DNA of 64,000 nt, taken from the NCBI GenBank assembly GCA_034670405.1, contig JAXDDX010000010.1:4882501-4946500 (forward strand), read 5' to 3'. Shown piece after piece: positions 39,801 to 51,926 of this stretch (its first letter is position 1; every line of letters starts with the position of its first letter). The DNA comes from Hoplostethus atlanticus. Its lineage: Eukaryota > Chordata > Actinopteri > Trachichthyiformes > Trachichthyidae. A program made the position numbers and the translations under genes. Under the pieces are notes generated by a model, which made no database searches, had not been told where the DNA came from, and saw nothing but the letters and a program-made list of their open reading frames with translations.

Positions 39801-41034
39801 TTTTCTGCGATGGTGCTTCATAATAAACGTGAACTCGACCACAGCTGGAACATACGATCCTATGCATCCAATCACATTGCTTGCCTTGACTGCATCACCT
39901 CATGCTTTTCCCATCGTCCTGTTACTCTCTCCTGCATGTGCCATGTTTTGTCTGCATGTCTCCTGCATTTCATACGTGCATCATCGGTGTACACCTGACG
40001 GTACACTGGTTGAATCCACTATTGGACACAACACCTCCTCTGCAGCTGCCAACATACTACAGTATATGTCATGCTGCCTCATTGCACATAGTGATTGAAT
40101 GTGGAATGTTTGTTTGTAGGATATGTATAGTCCCATCATATTTCCCCCTTCCCTTGCACTGTATGTGAAGTCTTGTTACTCATATCACAGTGAAACGCTG
40201 CACGGTGTTGACATGTCGCTGTACCAATGTCACCAATTATTATACTTGGCAAATAGAACGAGTCTCATTATTGCATGAAATACTGCCTGTGTGTCTTCAA
40301 GCTCTGTTGTTCTACTGTGATTGGGCAACACCCTGGAATTATATGTATTGCAGCAAGCAAAAGTTTTCAGTTCATTCAAGGCAAGAAAGTTGATGCAGCT
40401 ACTTTCTTTCACTCACTGAAATCAAAACTGAATTTGGAGATGGAGCCTGCCATGTTCAGACCCCATCCTTCCCATCTGCCTGCATCCCCTCACAGGTAGA
40501 CGTCAGGCATGTCAGGCATGAATGTCTGCCACACATAAGTTGTGAAATCAAAAGTAACAATGACATCTTCCCTGCTAGAAGCTGGCTCTTTAACATCCGC
40601 CCACATCAGAAATACCAGCTAGTGAATAATTAAGATCCAAAATGTCAAGGACCTCAGAGGGTTTTTATTTTTTTATTTTTGGTGGGAATAACAGCAGAAG
40701 ATGATAAATGTATGCAGAAAGAAATGGCACTATTCTCGCTGCTATAGGACATTTTGACAATGAGGAATTCAAATTGTTGGAAATTTTAATTGAGCTATTT
40801 TTAATAATCGTGTTTTTTTTAGATCTACTTTTTGCATAATTCAGTCATTGCATTGTTTGGCGCGTCACCATGGGAACGGTTCTCTGTTGTTCTGTGCAAA
40901 GTTCAGACTATTACCATATATTAGATATCGGAGCCGAGCTCACATAACTGGGTCAATCCGTCATAAATGTATAATACTTAAGTGTTATATGAGAACGTTA
41001 TGTGACCTTATCTCATCTCTCTGGAGTTTAAGGA
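36860..41034. other. Unique non-coding stretch
   Basis: No gene or clear repeat. 39.7-40.2 kb is rich in CATGTCT/CCTGCAT words that could be a very old retroposon, but I cannot establish that. Confidence 0.45.
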
Positions 41035-41130
41035 GATCTGGTGCTTTGTACCGCGATGGGTAGAGCAAGGCATTGACGCTGGCAGGGTTAGGGGTTTGAT
41101 TCCCACTGAGGTCACCAATGCTGAAGATGA
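41035..41130 (+). mobile_element. tRNA-derived SINE head (salmonid-type)
   Basis: GATGGGTAGAGCAAGGCATT serves as the A-box side and GGGGTTTGATTCCCACTGAG as the B-box side, separated by ACGCTGGCAGGGTT. The layout and wording match fish tRNA-related SINEs whose bodies end in the GTCGCTTTGGATAA tail. The body after GTCACCAATGCTG fades into unique sequence, and no tail is visible. Confidence 0.75.
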
Positions 41131-41783
41131 ATGTAGGGCACTCAACAAATGATATGTTATTGTTAATGCTTGGAGCAGATCCAAGCATTCACTTGTCTAT
41201 AAGCATGCACAAACACACACATGCACACACACTTGCATCATGGCCACAACTTCACCCCTTCTCCTCCATTAAAGGATTGCTCAGCAGTGGGGTTAGCGTT
41301 GAGGGACACATCTCTCAGTGAGGTGACACATAGTCAGACCTCCCAATCGCTACAGGACTTGATCTTCGCTGCCACAAGAATTGGAAAAGTGCTCAGAGGT
41401 GCAAATTTGTGCTGGCAATTTATCTGAATTGCCAGCTCTTCGGGCGCCTCTATTCCCTGAGAGAGGGGTTGTGGTTTCTCCAATTGTCCTTAAACAATTA
41501 CTTGGGAGAGATCAGGGGGAGGCTGTTGCCAGTTAAACCGCGGTTTTCTGAGCTGCCATTGTAAGTGTTATCTAAACCATGGGATACCAAAGCTCTCCAG
41601 TGCACTGCTAGCCAAATAAAGAGGAGGAGAAGGAGAGAGAGGCAGATAAAAGCTGACAACCAATGTATTAAAACTCAACACTATTAGATATGAGCTTCTG
41701 CTGGGCTGAAGCATCATAGCTTAAGGCAAAGATACTGCTTGCTCATTGTGCTTTTGCGCAGGGTTTGGGAGGACTATGTAGTG

Positions 41784-41856
41784 ACTCTCTCTCTCTCTCT
41801 CTCCCTCCCTCTTTTTCTCTCTCTCCCTCCCTCCCTCCCTCCCTCCCTCTCTCTCA
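41784..41856 (+). repeat. (CT)n(CCCT)n polypyrimidine tract
   Basis: CT repeats followed by several CCCT/CCTC units and again CT. Entirely pyrimidine over about 70 bp apart from the ends. Confidence 0.93.
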
Positions 41857-42246
41857 CTCATGCATGATTTAGTAAACTGGCATTCTTCCTTTTTTCAATA
41901 TCCAAGTAAAGAGATACAGCAGGCTGAATAAAAGGATGTGCCTATGTTGCAGAAATTGTGTCATACAAACATTCATTCCTGGAAGATGGCTAGTGTTCAA
42001 AAGAGTGAGAAATCTTCATCGAAATGCCGCTGTCTCTTGTTACCAATAGTGTTCTTATGAACTGAGCAGGCAGAAGCTGTAGCTGCATTCTTGACAATGA
42101 GGAAAACTGTGACTGCCACATAGTGCTGCATATACAAATTGCTGGTATGTGTGTGTTTGTGCATGTGAGCTTGTGTATGTATAATTCTATGGTATAACCC
42201 ATACCTTTTGTTTTTCACCTTATCTAGTTCTTCTGCCTTCTATTGT

Positions 42247-42304
42247 TAAGTGCCTTGGGTACCTTGAAAGGCGCTCTAAAAATGAAAGTTATTATTATTA
42301 TTAC
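42247..42304 (+). repeat. SINE/LINE-type 3' tail with (ATT)n
   Basis: AAGTGCCTTGGGTACCTTGA, AAGGCGCTCTAAAAATGAAA, then GTTATTATTATTATTA. Tails of the form AAGGCGCTATATAAATAAA followed by ATT repeats are common at the 3' ends of fish retroposons. The 5' portion is not recognisable. Confidence 0.6.
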
Positions 42305-43243
42305 ACTTGACACACATTTGTGCGTTCACATATTAGAGGATGTTGCCACTTTGATAATTATCTCCTTGGTAACGTCTTCTTGCACTTCTTGCCTTAAAAA
42401 TAGCCGAACCCCAGACAGTGGTGAAAGACAAAGCAAAAAACACCTAAATATATTTAAGTGAAAATAAGTGCATTCATATTTAATCTTTAAAATATAACAT
42501 AGCATAAATGTGTCCAAAAAAAAAGCCTTAAATTAAATATGTTTAAGTGTTATTGCTGCATTTTACTGGAAAATATAGACCCGCTCACTTTAACCTAGGC
42601 CAGCCACATGCCAGATTCTTCCCTCCCTACTGAGTGAGTCTGGGATTTGACTCATTTCCAAGGCAGTTGCATGTGCAGACATACAGATGTCACTAAGGAG
42701 ACATCCTCTAATGTGTAAACATATGGACATGTGTCTATTATACGCTAAGCTAACATGTACACCCCACCTGAATGAAAAGACAGTACACCAACATGACAGT
42801 TACGTTACATGTGTGTCGTAAGTCTGAAGTTTGGATCTTACAGGTACATTTGTTGTGTTGCACGTTTTTTTGTGTGTGACAACATCCCCGAGAGTATCTG
42901 ACAATCAGTGCAATATTAGAGGACTGGAGAGATTTCACTCTTGGTAAGTGGCTCTTATTGCTAGAGAGCCTGACACTGTGCTGATATTGATGATGACTCA
43001 CAGCGTTGGTGACATGATAAACCCACCACACGGTGGATAGTGGCCTCTCTGGCTCCGCTGGAGAGTGGCTTTGGCGCCAGTGAGCCGGACTTGTGTTCAC
43101 TACCAGTGTCCTCTGTGAGCAGCAACGACAGATCAGCGCATGTCAGGAGCGTTTACTTCTTTAGATGGGTTCGTTTGGGCAGGTGAGAACAATGCCATTC
43201 AAACTCAGCTGCATGCTACATAACCGTAAGAATGCAGGTCTCA

Positions 43244-43797
43244 GGGTGCGTTCACACCAGGCGTGTTTGGAGCGGTTTAATCAATTTCTTAGTTCATTTC
43301 GTTGGGGAGAACAACGCCAAATATGTTTTTTTTCGCTGTTCAACCATTGTTCCATATTGTTTTACGGGTATAAGCAGACAAATGTTTACATCTAGCGAAG
43401 CAGTTACTCATGTTTGGAAAGTCAACCATAACAAAATGACCCGAGAGCAAACCGTAATCTGGACTGCTACTCATATTCAAGTGTTCTTACCTGATATGAA
43501 GACCACAGATGGTAAATTACAGCAAGTCCATCATGTTTAGCTCAAGTTACATGGACTGGAACTGGATTTGTTTTGATTCCTCCTGCTCCCCAACTGTTTC
43601 CAATCCCGCTGGGTGACAGGTTACCAAAACTCTGTCCAATAAACAAACTAATTACACGTGACTTTTGTTTACGAGACCTGGTTCACTTGTAATTGGGCAG
43701 TGTGAACCTAAACTAACCAAATACAAAAATGCAACCAAGTTAACTTTTCAACTATGGTTCGGACCAAAGAAAAATAACTATAGTTGTGATCACACCT
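43244..43797. mobile_element. Unclassified repeat element, copy 1 of a tandem pair
   Basis: The left end GGGTGCGTTCACACC and the inverted right end AGGTGTGATCACAAC are imperfect inverted repeats, flanked by TCA on both sides. The body shares several long blocks with the next copy, such as TACGGGTATAAGCAGAC, CAGTTACTCAT, TAACAAAATGA and GTAATTGGGCAGTGTGA. The termini look like those of small fish DNA transposons. The 3-bp TCA match alone is weak evidence of boundaries. Confidence 0.5.
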
Positions 43798-43807
43798 TCA
43801 GTCCTGC

Positions 43808-44192
43808 AGTGCAGTTCATTAGGAGTGAGAATGTAATCTGAACGAACTACAGAAAAGACCCCAAGACACAAGGTTTTATGGGTATAAGGCGACGGATGTA
43901 GACATCTGATAGCCTGCAGTTACTCATACTTGGAAAGACTAGCATAACAAAATGATGTGAAGACAAAGCTGGAGTTGAGATGAGGTGACATTTCGCTTGA
44001 TGAACATCAGACAAAGTAAATTATATCAAAGAGAGCAGACAAGTCACCCAGCTGCCAAAATATCCAGCTTCACTGAATGAGGTTACCAAAACTGTCCAAT
44101 GAACAAGCTACTTCTTTCTACTTGTTTGGACCTGTAATTGGGCAGTGTGATCCTAAACAAACTAAATACAAAAATGCAACAAATAAAACTTC
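43808..44192. repeat. Diverged tandem copy 2 of the 43.2-kb element
   Basis: This stretch repeats the order of blocks in the preceding copy: GTTTTATGGGTATAAGGCGA, CAGTTACTCATACTTGGAAA, TAACAAAATGATG, GGTTACCAAAACTGTCC, CTGTAATTGGGCAGTGTGAT and AAATACAAAAATGCAAC. It is shorter than copy 1 and lacks the clear terminal sequence. The blocks keep their spacing loosely, consistent with an old duplication followed by deletions. Confidence 0.7.
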
Positions 44193-44510
44193 AGTTCAAG
44201 TAAAATGAAAATCAAGCACTTAGAAAATTGAAGTCAGAGTAGGAGGTTGTTCCCCAACAGCAGCAATATGCAACTAATGCAACCCCTGTTTAGGCAGTGA
44301 GCTTTGGAGGAGCCAAGGAGGCTCGTAGGCTCGGAGCTGATCTCTTGTTTCTGTGACATGAAGCAGCTTAGGTTTACAAGCTCACCCACCTGGACAGGAC
44401 ACTAGTCCAGCACAGCCGCTTAAACCCCAATCTACCTCTGTAATGCTGAGTGCCAAGCACAAGGTCATTGGGTCCCTTTATGTCGTCTGTGTGTGCATGA
44501 TTTAGTGTAC

Positions 44511-44511
44511 T

Positions 44512-44546
<35 letters not shown>

Positions 44547-44570
44547 AGGTGTGTGTAGGTGTGTGTGTGC
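44511..44570 (+). repeat. (GT)n microsatellite
   Basis: About thirteen GT units followed by two AGGTGTGT units, 410 bp from the donor of the chst8-like exon. Confidence 0.92.
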
Positions 44571-44982
44571 CCATTAGGTTTAGTCCGATAAATCAATTTG
44601 CAGATATATATGGCTCATATTGGAGCTACATGAAATCTAAAACCTGCAATGATTTTATTTTTCATTGTATCATTCAATCCCAGTTTCCTCTAACATTGAA
44701 CAGATGAGGTGGGTCGCCTTAAACAGCTGCTAACCCTAAAAAATTGCATTAGTATTGTCTTCAATAAAGTGTATTAGTGTCCCATGGTCTAAATACTGTT
44801 TCAGAGGCTTTTCCACCTTGTCAAGAATTTTAAAAAATCTTGGGGAAACACTGAATATGTGTAATATTTTGTATTGATCTGTAGCTTCAATACAAACATA
44901 TTGGTATTGGTATCTGCCTTCAAAAACCCATATCGGTCAAACCCTAGTGTCCATGTTGTCTCAGGACTAATGGGACACTAAC

Positions 44983-45176
44983 CTGGGCCCTGTTGCTGGA
45001 CTATCTCAGACAGATCCTGCAGGTGGATGAAGAGGACCAGACCTCCAGCGGCAAACAGCAGGAGGAACCAGAAGGAACAGGGCAGCATCCTCCTCCGCCC
45101 ACGCAACGAGTCCACCACCATCCTCCACTCCATCCACAGCATGACGCAGCACAGTCAGACGCTAATGAAAAGAGGT
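44983..45176 (-). CDS. chst8: First coding exon of a chst8-like carbohydrate sulfotransferase (partial gene)
   Basis: Read on the minus strand, this exon starts after a pyrimidine-rich acceptor ending CTCCAG (AG at 45177-45178) and ends in CCCAG before the donor GTTAGT (GT at 44981-44982). The ATG is at 45142-45140. An in-frame TGA at 45157-45155 lies in the same exon and supports a start here. A second ATG at codon 8 has the better Kozak context (A at -3, G at +4). The exon encodes 53 codons plus one base: a basic stretch RGRRR at residues 15-18, then a hydrophobic signal anchor around residues 23-40 containing FLLLFAAGGLVLFIHLQD, and a stem start ending QQQGP. CHST8/CHST9 are type II Golgi enzymes that transfer sulfate to the 4-position of terminal GalNAc on N-glycans. 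From memory, mammalian CHST8 has a very similar FGAAGLLLFISLQD anchor followed by QQVPG. CHST9 is the less likely alternative. The catalytic exon with the PAPS-binding motifs is not in the window. Confidence 0.82.
45140..45142 (-). promoter_or_regulatory. chst8: Probable start codon of the chst8-like gene
   Basis: The bases before this ATG are GTC, giving the favourable purine at -3, but +4 is C. A TGA five codons upstream in frame excludes a more upstream start in this exon. The codon-8 ATG at 45121-45119 reads AGGATGG and could be used by leaky scanning. Either start leaves the signal anchor intact. Confidence 0.6.
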
Positions 45177-45208
45177 CTGGAGAAAATCAAAGGAGAGATA
45201 GGATGAGG

Positions 45209-45257
45209 AAGGGAGAGAGAGAGAGAGGGACAGACAATGGAAGGGAGAGGGAGAGAG
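45209..45257 (+). repeat. Purine-rich GA/GGGA tract beside the chst8-like acceptor
   Basis: On the minus strand this is a long pyrimidine stretch just upstream of the acceptor at 45177. It may strengthen, or compete with, the polypyrimidine tract. Confidence 0.8.
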
Positions 45258-45974
45258 TCATGGTCAGTAGGAGTTAAAGGTCGCAGCAGGATGAGACCAA
45301 GTGTTCAAATTCTGAAGTATTTATATGAACTCTGTCGGACAAACTGTATAGTATTTATCACCTCCATGCGTTTTTCATCCATACAATAAGGAACATCCTG
45401 ACAGCTGAATATGAATCTTGTCTTGCCCTGTCCGGGTACTGTTGTCTCTATGCAATGTGTGACTGTATGTGGGCCTACATACAAGTTGTCAAGATGCCCC
45501 TGCACCATTGTCAGCAAGTCAAATACCTTTATTGTACTTAATTTCATTTTATTTCTTTATACAGGAAAAAAAAAGAGGTTAAAACACCATACAAGGTACT
45601 TGGCCCTACTCAGCAAAACTGCTGGCTTGCAGAGGGTTGTTGTCCTGCTGCAGTAGAAGAGGAAAACAATAACGTATTTGAAAGGGAGAAGATTCAAAAG
45701 AGATACACATTTAGATAAAAAAGAGATGGGAAACAGATATAAGAAACAAAAGATTACCGAGGAAGTAACAAAAGAAGAGTTATTCTGGCTCAGAGGCAAT
45801 CCAACATACTACAAATCAGTGTTTTCTGTTGACATTGTTTCCACTTTGTTTTAGAATAACTGACCTTTGGGAGTGCAGTTTAATACTATTTGCACCTTGT
45901 GAGTGTGTTTCAGAGGTGGCAACCTATCCCTCATGGGACAACATTATTATGCTCATCATCACTATCATCATGAT

Positions 45975-46025
45975 TAGAAGTAGCAGTAGCAGTAGTAGTA
46001 ATACTAATAGTAGTAATGGTTAGTA
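45975..46025 (+). repeat. (AGTAGC/AGTAAT)n trinucleotide tract
   Basis: AGT-based trinucleotides with AGC and AAT variants, resembling the tract at 23.8 kb. Confidence 0.88.
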
Positions 46026-47054
46026 ATCTGAGAGGCTGTGACTTATCAAACCAATCTCATCTTGAAGTGAATGCACTGTACCATCCTAGTATAAAATATG
46101 GCTCCGTATGAATCTGAACTTGATTGCAGACCGACGCTGAGCTCTGTTCACGCAGCAAATCAGCCTCTGTGACGACTTAAAGCAACTGAAGGTCTACTTC
46201 CAACATGTGTACCCATAGGAGGGAACTGCCAAAAGTGGGTGCATTTTAATGATGTCAAGAGCGCGCGCCTTTCACGCTCCATACTGCGCTGAAAATTGCA
46301 ATTGCAGTTGAGGGAACTGCACAAATCAGCTGTGATATGTTTCTTGCAATCAACCTGGATGCTTCGACGCATTTTAGTCATAATTTCAGTTGATTTTGCA
46401 GTTCTAGAAATACGAGAAACAAATAGAGATGGTAGCAAAATCAAGAACTCAACATGGTACAAAATAATAAAATACAAATAAGAAGAGAAATTGTGTAAAC
46501 ACTGTATAGAGGTTGTGTAGAGAAGAAAAACGACGTCACGACTTGGTGAATGTAAGGGTGGCATAGACATGAAACACCCAAGTGGTGTCAAGTCAGTGCA
46601 GAGTAGAGATGCAGTCATTGTAGAAGTTTCTCTTCTTGGGGCATGCTTGATGCATTATGGCTGCAATATTGCTCTCAATAGTTTGAGAAATTAAAATTGC
46701 TCTATTTGGTTACATGCCAGAAGCCACAATAATTGATGTGGCAGTTCATATTTTGAGGGACAATATGCCAACTTAGTTTCCATAAAATATAGACTTGTAT
46801 GAAGCTAGTGCTGCAGTACAAACGCTTGATAGGTGCATGATGGGGGACTGTCAGTGGCTACTACTGTAGAATAGCAGTAGAGTGAAAACGACACCGCTCA
46901 GCTGGACAGACATTAGACTGTTAGAGCCATTGTATGGGGGAGGCGGAAAGAGTGAAGCCAGCGCGCTAGCAGCTCCAGTCAATTTACACATTCATGTGCC
47001 TAATTACACAAAAAAACCTGACTTTGACAGGACACGTGGCGGTTAAATGGCACA

Positions 47055-47124
47055 TTGGTTGCCATGGGGATTGAACCTGGGAACGTCCAGGTACAGGGCA
47101 GTTACCCATTAAGTCGCCCGCCCT
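47055..47124 (-). mobile_element. tRNA-like SINE head remnant
   Basis: The minus strand reads GGGCGACTTAATGGGTAACT, a spacer CTGGACGTTCCC, then the B box AGGTTCAATCCCCATGGC. The B box fits the GGTTCRANNCC consensus. No CCA end, intron or tRNA fold is intact, so this is a SINE or tRNA pseudogene. Confidence 0.55.
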
Positions 47125-49185
47125 TTCATGCACTTTCTATAAAGAACATTTCAAGTGGATCTTCATCAAGTCATTTTGATTTACAATGGATAGAAACACA
47201 GTCAGTATAACATGAACGGATGGATTCTTAGTGTGTGAGCGTTACTCTTCTGTGCTGTGTGCAGGGTGTGTTCATATTGTTGGCTAACGAGGATGTGGCA
47301 CCCTCAGGGAGCAGCGGAGCAGCTAAGGAGGGAAACAAGTGTTGAGGTTTAGTTTGGCTTAATGGCTATGTCACATACTTTCCTCTCTCTTTCTCATCTT
47401 CTTGGCCTCCTCACTCAGCATACCGATGGGGAGAAACATGTTTATGTAGCATGTAGCAAATTGTCCTTTATATGTTGTGTGCATTATTGGATTGCCTGGA
47501 AGAAATTGCCCTGAGGGGATATATAGATTTGAATCTGTTTTTTATACAGCTGTGCTATATTGGTTGCTATGCCAACTCTAGCGGCAACCAAGGAGCTGGT
47601 TAGCAACCTCTCTTGCTTACTGATGTTTTTATTTTCTGTATACTGCTTTGAAGGAAACTTTTTAATCAGTACACATGTGTTGTTTGGTCATCCTGATGGT
47701 ACCCAGCCGGTACCTGTTGCATCACCGTCTTACCCATAATCCCAGGAAAGAACGCCAGCTCTGGTACTATTGCTCCAGTATCATATTGTATCAGTTTGAA
47801 CAAAAAAACAGTCATGGTCTTCATTCACATATTATGGTAGCTCATAAGAGGACAGATACTGAGAGATTCCTTGATCATTGCTCATCTTATTGGGACTCTT
47901 TCACAGTATGTGTAGACTGAGGTGATTGCTACTCAGCTGAAGTAATTCTTTCCTACCATTGTACTTAGTGTAACGTTTAACATAAGAGAGGACCGCTGCC
48001 AAATATAAAGACATAATTCAGTCAGAATGATGTTTTCCAAAATATCCCACTTGATTTAAGAGCTGACTTTTTTTCTTTTCTTTTTTTTTCATTTGCCACA
48101 AGAAGCATTTCCTGCCAAAAGTAGAAATTAGAGTAAGAATATTCCAAACTACTATTTGATACAGAAGCAATGCACTGAGCTGCTCCTTTCACAATGAATG
48201 GAAACAGACTTTACAACAACTAAACAGTGTTTAAACTTTGACATCCGAAAGTAATCATATTAAAAAGTGCTCTCTGTACTAAACCAGAGAATGTAACCTA
48301 CAGCATGCTTCACCTTGGTGTAGTGTAATATATTGGGGGCAGGTAAACTCCGCTCTGTTGTTTCTGGCTATGGGCGATAGTATTGAAATTTCAAGTGCAT
48401 AGCAATAGCTTTCAGCCATATTCCCCTTTAAGTCCAGCATGAGGAATGTCAATCGAGTTCAGAGTCAGCAGCGTGTGAAACACGAGCGTTCCTCCACGGT
48501 GTTGTTTTTAGTGATTCGAAAAGGGTTTCTTTGTCTTCTTGGCCTCAAGCAAGCAATTCATTTCTGCAGCTTCTTTTGTGTTGCTGTTAAACTGAGACTG
48601 TCTGTCTCTCACTAAGCCCTTCCCCCTCTGAACGGTGTGAATAGGTCAATCAGTTGCCTACTAATCATTATTGTTCAGAGGCTAAATGGCTGTTTGATTT
48701 CTCTGCCACATTCAGGCCTCGGTCGAAGAGTAATTGCAAACACGGTTTAAGGTTAGTTTTAGTGTACGTTGGTGCCAGGTGGGCGGGGTTTACCGCACAG
48801 GATAACGCAGTGAGTGCCAAAGAGTTTGGATAATCACAGGAAAGACTCTATGTGAAGTTCCTTCATGCAGTAAACCCCACCCTTCTGGCACTCCAGGCAG
48901 ATTAAAATGTGTGCTAAGAATAATCACTCAACAGGATCGTAATGAGAGAGTGTTTTTGAATCTTGTTGAGCGTTTTGTTGAATCTTTATGGAATCACTTC
49001 TATTGGGTAAGTACGGTGAATGCAGCTCACAATAACATTGTTTAGCGACAGTGCTACTGTTACATTATACATGTGATGGGCAGCGGTAAAGGACTACGGT
49101 GAGAGTCTGGTAGTGCAATAGTCCACAGGTCACAGACCCGACACTTTCAAAGGTGTGGATTTAGTGGCTATAGCCTGGACATGAG

Positions 49186-49375
49186 AGAAGCAGGTGGTCT
49201 CACTGGAAGGACTCCAGTTTGAATCCTGCTGGGAAAATATGGATGGGGACAGAAATGTAGATGACACAGTAGAGGACTGTGGTTGTACTGGGCAGCACCC
49301 AGGTGTGAATGTGTGGAGCTGTGTGAATATGAAGCAGGGAGGTGTTGAAAAAAAAACATACATTCATTCTCAGTC
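49186..49375 (+). mobile_element. SINE copy with B-box remnant and body
   Basis: CTCCAGTTTGAATCCTGCTG is a B-box remnant. It is followed by GAGGACTGTGGTTGTACTGG, GCAGCACCCAGGTGTGAATG and GTGTGAATATGAAGCAGGGA. The 5' A box is not clear and the GAGCAAGGCA block is missing, so the middle has been deleted. An A-rich run near 49348 may be the 3' tail. Confidence 0.72.
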
Positions 49376-50802
49376 AACCTTGCCTGGTTACAAAAAAAGT
49401 AACAACAGAAAAACACAAATTACTGCAAGTGTTCCAACTTGACAGGAGCATTTCATCATGATCAAACAAGACTTCAATTTAAACACGTTCTCTTTGTTCT
49501 CCGCTTCCAAACCGAAATGAACAGATGTGTATGCAATGAAATTTGATGTGATAAAAAGAAAGTCTTCTGTATCCGAGCGGTAATGTATTTGATGTTCACG
49601 TATAATGGACATCAAAGAATAGAAATTCAAAGTATGGCTAATGTACGTGCACTTAAGATGAAATCCACCAGCTGTGATTTTTTTATTTCTCAGCCAATGT
49701 GAATTAACTATTGCCAAGGATGTTTGGATGAAAACCAGAAGCAAGTCAATCAGATATCAAAATGCTCTAGCGCTGCTACATATGGATTCATCTCCCAGTA
49801 AAATGAATGTTGTGCATGTTTGCTGTGAAGAATATTTTTCAAAATGAGCTATCTACCATATCCATCCATCCGTGACGCCCCCTACTCTTACAAAATGATT
49901 GATAGCACATAATCAAAACAAATTGAAACAAAGTTTGTTTTAAATGATATTACAAAACTGTTAACAATGACTATATAACATTTTGGAAATGCTTTCCATT
50001 GACCACACACTTGCCTTTCTGCATCTGCTGAATTCCTCAAACAAAAACACCTTCATGGTTTCTGCTCCACTTTTGTTAATGGTTTCCCTTCAATATTCCC
50101 ACATCCCTCTGACCAGATACCAAGGTCCTTAGCATTGACTGTGGTCTTCTGTAAAGCTAAACAAGCACGAATCAGACACTGAATGTGGGCTGAATGCTTC
50201 TCAACATACAGTCACAAACACAACCAATAAAATGCATGTTACTGTAACTCACTGCATATGTTCTCTCAATGACAAGACTGTTGAGAACATTTCAGGTACC
50301 ATAGTAACTGAGCTTTTTGTTTTCTTCAAATTTGGCAGTTCAGTCATGTATAGCCCCTCTGATATCTCAGTGAAAGTGAACAATGTTGGCTGGTAAACAA
50401 AGAGACGTACATAGACGCTGTTGCTGGGCCTATTTCATTAATTAATGATTACCTGCAAAGGGGATTTGACAGGGGCAAAATGGGAGCCGGTAGGATCATG
50501 TTCAAAGCACACCTAATTGTCTTTATTTATGACAGCCCCTGATCTCGGCTATGAATTAATGCATTCGCCACACTGCTGTGATGGAGATTAGCAGTCAGTG
50601 TGGGAGACAAGAAATCACCTTGGTTATGAGCTAGCCATCCCGAGCTGGCTTTAATGATAGGAAAGGGCTGTAGAGGTGTGAAAGAAAAGAAAACCTATTC
50701 TGCAGCAAAGAAGTAATGTATACAAATACATATAATGGTGAATATATTGGAACCCTGAATTGATGCAAACAGACTCATTCTGTACTGCAAGGACAGAATG
50801 TT

Positions 50803-50883
50803 CTTGCCTACCTATGTTGAATGCACTCATTGTAAGTCGCTTTGGATAAAAGCGTCTGCTAAATGACTGTAATGTAATGTAAA
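50803..50883 (+). mobile_element. 5'-truncated SINE with target site duplication
   Basis: An 81-bp insert ends in the common teleost SINE tail GTAAGTCGCTTTGGATAAA, AGCGTCTGCTAAATGAC, then TGTAATGTAATGTAA. It is flanked by identical 14-bp copies of AAGGACAGAATGTT at 50789-50802 and 50884-50897. That structure is the signature of LINE-machinery retrotransposition with strong 5' truncation. The tRNA-like head is absent. Confidence 0.93.
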
Positions 50884-51926
50884 AAGGACAGAATGTTGTT
50901 CTCTGCAAGGATCCTGTATGTATTGAGATTGGTCAGGTATGGTTATTGAGTTTATTATTGCAATTTTCAAATTTTCATTGCAACTTTGATTCACTGATGA
51001 AATGTTTTTGTCACGAAAATATCACATTTGACATTTGGTTTAGTTTACACATGCAAAATTAAAACATAAACATAATAAATTCAAACACAAGCACTACTTG
51101 TATCTGCAACGGAATGATGCAGTGGTAACAGATTTCCTCATTTGAAATGAAATGTGTTTCTGTGGCACAGCAACACATTCAACACATTAAGTGTGATTGA
51201 GAGATCGATCAAGAGGTTATCTGTTCAGCATGCGTATGCCTGACAAGGACCATTTAAGATGAGATTGGGGGGTAAATCCATTGTCTGGGTATCTTTTATT
51301 TCAGTTTCACTCACACTGACACGTACCTCATCCCTGTAGAAGTCCCACTTTTCACTGCATGCTTGCTGCTGCACTTTGCTCACAAAGAGGAATTGTTTGG
51401 ACTAAATCAAGTCAGGGGGTGGAATGGTCTAGAAACTAGCTAGTTGAGAAACAGTAGATTTTTGTGTTGAAATACAATAATTTGTTTCTGCTGTGTACAA
51501 TTCAAGAAATAATTACTGCAGAATTCCTATGGGATAGATACACAATAAATACATGAGGGAGCCTTGTACAATGGCTACCGCTGTACTTCCACACCAAAAA
51601 CACCCCTACACACCTCCGACATGTGGAAGCTGTGTGACACTGATCTGGCGTAGTGCCCTCAGGAGCTACCTGCTCAGCTACCTGCTCAGACAGAGGGGGT
51701 GACGGCGGCTCCAATACAATCAGACACCTTCAAATACAACAGGTCCTGGCCATATCATATCAAGCCCAATATCTGCCACGGGCCACTCTCTGCTGTGCAC
51801 GACAACACACCTCTCAGATGAGGTTATAGATAGGTTTCTATTTATACAGTGGGGCCTGCCACAGCAGCTCCATGATCAGCAGAGAGCAGTAGATAAATTA
51901 CATGCAAACCTATGTAGTAGACTGCA

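Noticed and set aside
41784-41856. Polypyrimidine tract as a splice acceptor region
   Set aside because: No AG followed by an open exon on the plus strand, so it is treated as a simple repeat.
44993-45277. 94-codon plus-strand open frame rich in Gln, Glu and His
   Set aside because: It is the antisense shadow of the chst8-like exon extended into the GA tract. The minus strand has the splice signals and the membrane anchor.
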